A DNA stretch of 64,000 bases from Astragalus membranaceus (taxonomy: Eukaryota; Streptophyta; Magnoliopsida; Fabales; Fabaceae): assembly GCA_039519185.1 (NCBI GenBank), contig CM076847.1, positions 42,566,916 to 42,630,915 on the forward strand. Direction: 5' to 3'. The notes under the pieces are model-generated. The model did no database searches. It had not been told where the DNA came from and saw only the letters and a program-made list of their open reading frames with translations. This document shows, piece after piece, positions 57,239 to 64,000 of this stretch (its first letter is position 1; every line of letters starts with the position of its first letter). The translations under genes were made by a program, and so were the position numbers.

Positions 57239-58920
57239 CTGATTTCTCATTCGGTAGATTCGAAAGAGATTTTCCCTGCGATATAGCATTATTCTTCTGA
57301 GAAATTAGAAGAATGAGTGTGAACTACTTTGTTGACTGATATTTGGGACATTTGGGATTTCCTAGGAACAAATAACATTATCTCTTCTTATTATTCCTGG
57401 TTCCATTTTCAGTCTTTTGGGCGGCAATCCTTCCTATATCTCTCAACGCCACATACACTGTTTCGCCACTTTTTCCATGCCAGCAATGCATATATGCTTT
57501 TTATTTTCCAAATCTGGTTGTTCCCTCCACATGTAGGGAGCTATATTTTCCATTTAGTTCAACTACAAAGAGTTGTTTTATAGCTAACTGTGACCGAAAA
57601 TCCATGCCTGACACCTACTTTGAAAAATAGGATGTATTCCCACTTCACATTGCATGCAACCAGTTACTTTTGACAATTGCAACAAGCTACTTTAATGAGG
57701 CAAGTTATGTATAATTACTCTTTATAGCTTACATTCCAATGTGTTATTTTCAAAATCAAACATAGTGGTCTTCCCTCCACAATCACGTAGGTTCTCAGAA
57801 AAGTAGACACAAGATACAAGGTATGAAATAAGTAAGAGAGAGATTGAGAAAATGATTCAAAAGAAAGAAAGCACCATAGGAAGCAAGAAAAGGCACACAG
57901 CTCAAGAAAATGAATGAAGAAATCGAAGGAGCAAGAAACAGAACTGAGAAGAGAACACACCAAGTGTGAAGAAAAGCAAGGCAGAAATCGAACACCACGA
58001 GACCGAAAAGAGCGGCAGATCGAAAATCCCAAAGGCTTTTGAGGTATAATTTCTTGTCAACTTCTCTACAACTTGAGATTTTCACAACATAACATACAAA
58101 TTCCAGATTTAAGGAAGAAATTAAAGATCACGCGCCACCATGCTCCATGGACTTCATCGTTGCTTACGGCAGTGATGAGTGAGGCGAGTGGTGTGCTGAG
58201 CAGTGTTAACACGTAAGGTTGTAGAATCCTAATAGTCAGGGAAGCCTCTCCGTGCTCAATGGCGAACAAGATCGCAGCTTTCAGGATCGTCTCCGGCGCG
58301 GTGGGAACATTCTAAATCGTGAGCTGGCTCATTGTGCCTTTCTGTGCCTTGCTTGCTTCATCATCAGTTCATCACTATTCATCTTCCTTGCTTGCGTGAA
58401 GTAGTATTGGATTTGGGACCCTGTTCTTTCTTCTTCACAGCAACTATTTCTTCTTCACAACAACTAATCTTACTCTTCTATTCTCAGTTTGAAATTAGAA
58501 GGTATTAACTTTATAAGGTTTTTTGTTTTTGGTTTATTTGTACTTTTATCAGGATATTGATTCCTAATTACCGAAACCAAAAATTGGGACCCATATTCGT
58601 TTTACAAGTTATCAGTGTTTCCTTTAGCATGTAAGATAAGTAAAAGTTGGGTATTTCTTTATATGTTTCATTAGTTGGATTTCATATAAGAAATGCATGT
58701 TGCATGCAGCTTATGGTATGTCTGCAATATGCTCATTAAAATGAAAAAGATTAGTAGTATATTGTAGGCCTTTGTTAAAGACAGATATATTGTAGGCCTT
58801 TCTTAATTAGTTGGTCTTCTTAGTTGTTCTTTATATTTGATACCACTTTTTTACTTGATGTTTTTTCCTAATATCTCTGGCTATTAAACTGTGTTTGATG
58901 CCCAATGGTTTACAGTAACA
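57239..58920. other. No supported gene
   Basis: AT-rich, low-copy-looking sequence. A short start-like frame at 58259 (MANKIAAFRIVSGAVG) ends after 18 codons and I could not extend it. No repeats or RNA genes were recognised. Confidence 0.4.
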
Positions 58921-58921
58921 C

Positions 58922-59780
58922 TATGAGGATTCTAGCAACATTAAACCTATAGTTCAAAAGATTGGGACTTATGAGGTATATAATTAATATGTTAGAAAAG
59001 ATGTTTCTTACATCCATTTTGTGTTCAGATATGACTACCAAGATTGGAAGGTATGGGCAGGCCCAATTCCCTTTGGGGGTTCTGTTATTTTAGGTTAACA
59101 ACATCAATGTTTGGAGAGTAAAAAGTAAAATTAGATAATAATTTCTTTCATTGTTCAACCAATAGTCAAAGAATAAAGGAAGTTGTTATGTCGCACCAAT
59201 GAAATCACTAGAGTATGGAAGTTATTGTACCTTAGGGTATGGGTAGTTGAGGCCCTAAGAGGGCTAGTAGTCGGAAAGGACGAGTGATAGAATTTCAGAT
59301 AGGTTCTGCCACAAAGATGATAGCCAGTTCTGCATATTATGTGAAACATTTGGACTATAGGACAATTCTGCAACCCTTTATTCCTTCATTTATTTGTAAT
59401 TTCATTCAGGTTTGTGTTGAACCATAATGTGATGGTAAGTAATATATCAATAGCTAGCTACTATGGACAAAGGGAAATTAAAGAAATTTTCTCATTCTCT
59501 GGTGACATTCAATATGTTGATATGCGAATTGTTTGTACCTTACCCATCTAATTACTTTAATTTTGAATAATTTTCGGAGGATGACGATGATCAAGAGACG
59601 TTCCAGGGAGACAATAGCGACGCTGGCGTTGAAGCCGAATACATGTTTGATTTTGATTATGAACTGGAAAACGAAGTTCTTGCTGACAATACTAAATACC
59701 CAAATGACTACGTTGACCAACAGGAAGTTACAACATACGAGGCACTCAGGGATGACGACGACGACGATAACTACGTTTAA
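58922..59780 (+). pseudogene. Exon-like fragments with an acidic C-terminus, product not recognised
   Basis: Two stretches look like exons. One (about 58922-58975) follows TTTACAG, precedes GTATATA and encodes HYEDSSNIKPIVQKIGTYE. The other (59580-59780) follows TTTTCGGAG and encodes 66 residues, very acidic, with EYMFDFDYELENEVLADN and a final DDDDDDNYV before TAA. They may be remnants or part of a gene whose other exons I cannot place; the intermediate exon phases do not fit cleanly. I do not recognise the family. Confidence 0.3.
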
Positions 59781-60590
59781 GTTTATATCTATCTTGGTGT
59801 ATTTTGAATGGTAGTCACCGTCTATTAGGAAACAATGTCTCATGGTCGCAAATCATTTTTTTCATCTCCTTTTACTACGTTTTTCCCATCTAAATGTCCC
59901 TAAGTTATCCATATATATGTTGTTGTCAACTTTTATGGAATTTATGTTTCTTTTATTATTTGATAGTTTTGTTCAGTTGTCAAACAATAATGTCACACTC
60001 CCTTTATCTACGACCATTTTCTATGTTGCTTACAATTAACAGTTTATGTAGTTCTCCAACTAACAACTTTGGGTATTCAGCAAATGAAGACAACTTTCCA
60101 TTACGATCTTATTCCAATAACTAAATCATGTCAATTCATTGGTACGCATTTTTGTATGGAGGCGTTTTACATCCATCGGATCACCCAAAATGTTTGATAA
60201 CAATTTCAATCTAAAGTCTTCCCACTACCATACATTTTCTTCACCATTAGTGCCTAACACAATTTTCATATGATAATTAATTCCTACGGCGCATTACATG
60301 TTGTACATCGTTTTTTCGCAACACACATTCGCACCATATTATTCGTTACCACACCCCTGTGCATCGCATGGGTGAGTGTCCTAGTTGTTAGAAAAAATGT
60401 TCTTAAGGTCTTTTTTGGTTCTCGTACTACACACTATATTAAGAAAGCGAAATGTTATTTGAACAAAAAAGTGTACCAAAAGAGGAGATGAAAGAGGAAT
60501 CATGACAAGTGTATTATTCATTAACATAGTACGTACGTACATCGAGAGATTTCTTCTTTTATTATATTTGTAATTACACTACATGTCATC
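59781..60590. other. No supported gene
   Basis: T-rich intergenic sequence between the acidic exon and the 3' end of the glycine-rich protein gene. Nothing was recognised. Confidence 0.4.
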
Positions 60591-60595
60591 AAGTT

Positions 60596-60601
60596 TTATT
60601 C
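60596..60601 (-). terminator. Poly(A) signal of the GRP gene
   Basis: AATAAA on the minus strand, about 47 bp beyond the stop codon at 60648-60650, in a T/A-rich 3' flank. Confidence 0.6.
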
Positions 60602-60647
60602 ATATCTAGTGGTAACAATAACACACTTTAAGCATGTGTGTTTTTGC

Positions 60648-61299
60648 TTAGTTGTGAGGTTCAGCATCAACATCAGCCTCAAGGTACTCATAAGGATGAC
60701 GGCAACAACTTCTACAGCTTCCATGGTAGCCCCAACCACAGCACCCATACCGACAATATCCTCCTCCCCGTGGACCGCCACGCCATGGACCTCCATAACG
60801 ACCACCTCGATAGAGAAGTTTGCTTTCATCTACCTCATTTGTATCAATGTTATCTACAAAAAGAAAGGGGAAAAATGAGTAGGCAATCAAAATAATGTTT
60901 ATTTTTTATACAGTGAAATTAACAGAAAATTTTGGGAGCTTTTACTTTGTTTTCAAATTTTCATTTTTCATTTTCAATAGTACACCCAGTAGACACATAT
61001 TCAAGATGACAAAAATGCTACAAAGTTGTTTTTACCATTTTCAAATATGCTATTATTTCTTGCACACTAGCATTTACGTTAGATATCATTTTATTGATTA
61101 TTTATCTAATAGTATATGTGTATCTTATTGAAACCAAATATTGATATTTGATTAACTATCTGGAGTTGCACGCAATTAACAAGAAATAATGGTGAAGAAC
61201 TGAATTACCATCTTGAATGTCTTTGGGAGCAACCTCAGCAGAGATGAGAAAGATGGAAGCCAACAACATGGCAAGAAAAACTAAAGCCTTGAAATTCAT
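60648..61299 (-). CDS. Secreted glycine-rich, cysteine-rich protein (GRP3-like)
   Basis: The gene has two exons: 61299-61209 (ATG, 91 nt) and 60853-60648 (206 nt to TAA), giving 98 residues. The intron has a GT donor at 61208-61207 (G/GTAATTC) and a pyrimidine-rich TTTTTGTAG acceptor at 60854. Exon 1 is almost entirely a signal peptide (MNFKALVFLAMLLASIFLIS, then AEVA). The mature part has an acidic segment (DTNEVDESK), a Gly-rich centre (RGGRYGGPWRGGPRGGG) and a six-cysteine tail with spacing C-x3-CC-x7-C-x2-CC. This layout fits the plant GRP family, whose Arabidopsis GRP3 is a cell-wall protein reported to bind wall-associated kinases. A similar extracellular role is inferred. A TATA box and poly(A) signal are in place, so the gene looks intact. 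It is the only complete host gene seen here. Confidence 0.88.
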
Positions 61300-61376
61300 T
61301 TTTCTTAACAAACTCAGTGTATTAATTAAACTTGTATATAACTCTATGTATCGATATGGAGTGGCTGGATGTTCTC

Positions 61377-61386
61377 TATTTATATA
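61377..61386 (-). promoter_or_regulatory. TATA box of the GRP gene
   Basis: TATATAAATA on the minus strand, about 78 bp upstream of the ATG at 61299. That leaves a short 5' leader of roughly 45-50 nt. Confidence 0.75.
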
Positions 61387-61469
61387 GCAAGGTGGGTAAG
61401 AAATCGACAAGAGTACAATTAAGTTGAATTCCCTAAGTTTATAACATTTATCTAAATTCATTCTTATCT

Positions 61470-62400
61470 TTGACTATTGTGTTACAACACTAAAATGATC
61501 ACGATATAGTTTTGTCAGTGTCCCCTTTGTTTCCGTATGTTTTCATTTACGAGTATATGCTATTATTAGTAAGCGTATTGAGAATGTTGTAACAAGGTCA
61601 TCTACATGATCCAGAGAATGTCCAATTTTCAGACTACTTTTCACATTGCGAATTCCAATGTGACAAAAAATTCAATTAGTTCTTGGTGCCTGAAATAGGG
61701 CATGGAAAATAATGTATATCATGACGTAAGATATGAATTATCATTCAATGAAACCAAGCTTCAACCACATTCTGGTCCCTTCTTCACTATTTCTCCTTCT
61801 CTGCTTGCCTTACAGAAGTAATTGGGTGTTCCAACAATATCATAAACATGGTGTTCCTTCTTCTCCACAAGCACCTTAAATGTGCAGTGTGCACAAGTTT
61901 AAAATTTACCTGTTATTATATCACGTTTTCCTGTTAATGCTGTATTTATATTTTGACCCCAAACATTTTAATAGTTTCACCTTAAATGTGCAGTGTGCAG
62001 AAGTAATTAGAGTTTATTAGAGTTTTTCACGCATTTGTTACAAATTTCAGGATTTGGAAATTTCGGTGCCATTAATTGTTGGAAGTGATATGCAGATTTG
62101 AATTTCAGGATTTTTTTCATTCCAGATCTGATTTTTTTTGTTAAACATATGAATTCTTTGGTGAATAATATGAAGATAAAGATGGTGGTGAAGATGAATT
62201 TAAAAAACATTAACACAAAAAACGATTTAAAATAAAATGAGACCCAAATCTGTAAATACAAACACATTTTCTCTTGACAATGTTAACAGGTAGCCCATGA
62301 AAAATCTGATCCATCCAAATTTTTTAAAATTAAATCAATGATTTTAAAGCCACATTCCCATACAACACAAGTAATTTACTTGTGCATGTGAAGGGCCAAG
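61470..62400. other. No supported gene
   Basis: AT-rich upstream region of the GRP gene. The only structure noted is a 19-nt palindrome, CACAAGTAATTTACTTGTG, at about 62367. No coding region is seen. Confidence 0.4.
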
Positions 62401-62408
62401 GGGCCACC

Positions 62409-62906
62409 GGTGGGGGATGCAGCTTAAGGTGTGTGAGGGCAATTGTCCCCACACCATAAAAATATCTCAGTAGTGATGCTTAAAAGAAATATATTTTTGT
62501 CCCCATAAAAAAATAGGGTTTGCCCCTATAGTTATTTGTTTTTTAAAATGTGTGCACAAAATTATAAGAAATATAAGTGAGAATAATTGATATTAATTTT
62601 ATTGTTCTCTGAGAAATGAAAATTATTAGTTTAATCATTGAAAAATTAAATATCAGTCAAACTAGTCTTTAGAGGACTAAAATGTCCTTAAAATTATTTT
62701 AAAATGACAAATTTGACTGATACTTGATGACCAAATTAATAATTTTCATTTCTTATGGACTAAATAAGCGTAAATTTTTGTATCTATTTGGGTATCTGCT
62801 CTTTTTTATCATTAGAATGTGTATTTTTAAGTATTTATAATATATTTCTTGAGATATCGGATTATTTTTTTGCCCCACCACTAAAATTTTTTGGATCCGC
62901 CACTGA
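62409..62906. mobile_element. hAT-type MITE, 498 bp
   Basis: It is flanked by 8-bp GGGCCACC at 62401-62408 and 62907-62914, the duplication length of hAT elements. The ends are imperfect inverted repeats (GTGGGGGATGCA on the left; GTGGCGGATCCA read from the right). The inside is AT-rich without coding capacity. Confidence 0.78.
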
Positions 62907-63054
62907 GGGCCACCCATAAACATTCTATCTTTTAATAGTTTTATCTCTATGCGTTTTGTTTTTTTTTGACATGGACTATGCGTTTTGATTCTTAACTCGT
63001 GCGTGTATTTGTTGTTTTATATATACTTGGAACTCGGCTGTGGTAGTCCCAACC

Positions 63055-63976
63055 AATGTTTTAAAACTCGGACCGGTGACCGACTCGGTGAAGGTACCGG
63101 GTCACTGGGTCAATGGTCGGACCGAGGAACCGCATGACCAAAACCGGGACCGGATGACTCGGACCCGGTCTCTATTTCAAGAATTTTCAATACCTATATA
63201 GTATATAATATAAATTTCGTCCCTATAAAATTAATAACTATGTTTATTTTATATCTACTAAAATATAAAAAATTCCCAAATTTTCAGGACCTATATATTT
63301 CATACTTGTAAAACTTAAATTGCTAAAATTACACACCATGCCTATTTTATTTTTATTTGCTTGGTATATATTAAATAAATTTTAAAAGTTCATATCATGC
63401 TTCAATAAATAATTAGAACAAATTTCATAAGTTAACAACTTAATATTAAATAAATCTTTAAAAAAATACTTAATATTAAATAAGTTTGTTGAAACATAAT
63501 ATTAATATTACAAGCTAATGCCATGAGGATGAGCGTACTTGACTTTTAGGAAAAGAGGTACCAATTATATATATTTGAAATAAATAATATCTTCAATAAG
63601 ATTGGTAGCCTCATTGTAGCGCTCAGCATTTGCTTTTAACAGGTCGGTGTTTTTTTTTGAGTCTCTTTTGTTTTAAGTAGTTTACAAATAGTCCCACATC
63701 AATGGGAAACATACTTACCTAGATGGCAATCACTAGTGGGGGCCTGCGTTCGCGCGGCCCCTCCCAATTACAGTTCAAAGATTTGATAAAAAAAAAAAGC
63801 AAAATGCACAACCCGGTCCGGTTCTCACCGGGTCACCGGTTTTTCCAAAAACCGGCCGAGTCACACCTGTTCCCACCGGTTTGCTGCATAGCCGATCCAA
63901 AACCTTGACCGGCTCGGTTACCCCCCCCCCCCCGGTTCCTGGTTCGGCCGGGCCGAGCCGGTTTTTGAAACACCGG
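63055..63976. mobile_element. Second probable hAT-like MITE, 922 bp
   Basis: TCCCAACC is duplicated at 63047-63054 and 63977-63984. The terminal regions are GC-rich and inversely related (left ATGTTTTAAAACTCGGACCGG, shown here as ATGTTTTAAAACTCGG plus ACCGG; right, read inward, TGTTTCAAAAACCGG), with many ACCGG/CCGGT motifs. The middle is AT-rich. The inverted ends are offset by 2-4 bp, so the superfamily call is tentative. A C-run lies at about 63920-63933. Confidence 0.6.
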
Positions 63977-64000
63977 TCCCAACCTTGGTTAATCAATTGC

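Noticed and set aside
58259..58315. Short start-like frame MANKIAAFRIVSGAVGTF
   Set aside because: It stops after 18 codons, and I found no splice donor that extends it convincingly.
59041..59096. Similarity of DWKVWAGPIP to alpha-galactosidase
   Set aside because: The match is only a few residues, the frame stops soon after, and no other alpha-galactosidase motif is nearby.

Overview
The window is plant nuclear DNA, most likely from a eudicot. The evidence is Athila- and Tat-type Ty3/gypsy, Tekay-like and SIRE-like LTR retrotransposons, hAT-type MITEs, and a two-exon secreted glycine-rich/cysteine-rich protein gene of the GRP3 type. No species can be named. About 57 kb of the 64 kb is a nest of LTR retrotransposons. 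The only host gene I can read in full is at 60.6-61.3 kb.

Layout: (1) 1-13232, + strand: the 3' noncoding part and 3' LTR of a Tat-like element (T1), full of GC-rich tandem repeats. It is split at 4716-11776 by a coding-less, Tekay-like non-autonomous element (LARD-1, minus strand) with 5-bp target duplications. (2) 13233-17080, minus strand: 3' LTR and 3' internal region of another element (A). (3) 17081-56349: a Tat element (B). It has pol on the minus strand and, downstream of pol, an opposite-strand gene for a plant-mobile-domain-like protein with its own TATA box. Three later elements sit inside B, each with perfect 5-bp duplications: Athila-1 (17641-23796, in the mobile-domain gene), LARD-2 (26439-34098, in the tail of the same gene) and Athila-2 (35859-47323, in the RNase H region of pol). 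(4) 50.86-56.35 kb appears to be an inversion. It turns B's 5' LTR and gag around relative to pol, does the same to one LTR of A, and splits a SIRE-like LTR in two. (5) 56.7-64 kb: lower-copy DNA with a truncated LINE tail, exon-like acidic sequence, the GRP gene and two MITEs.

None of the elements looks autonomous as it stands. B has stops and frameshifts, including an amber codon exactly at the integrase catalytic glutamate. Athila-2 has frameshifts and a Glu-to-Lys change at the same catalytic site. Athila-1 has lost RT, RNase H and integrase. The LARDs never carried an obvious coding region.

The most unusual signal is a complete tRNA-Asp(GTC) sequence, with its CCA end, at the primer-binding site of Athila-1 next to a second ordinary primer-binding site. 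It looks like a reverse-transcribed primer tRNA captured in the element. All calls come from reading the sequence; no searches were run.
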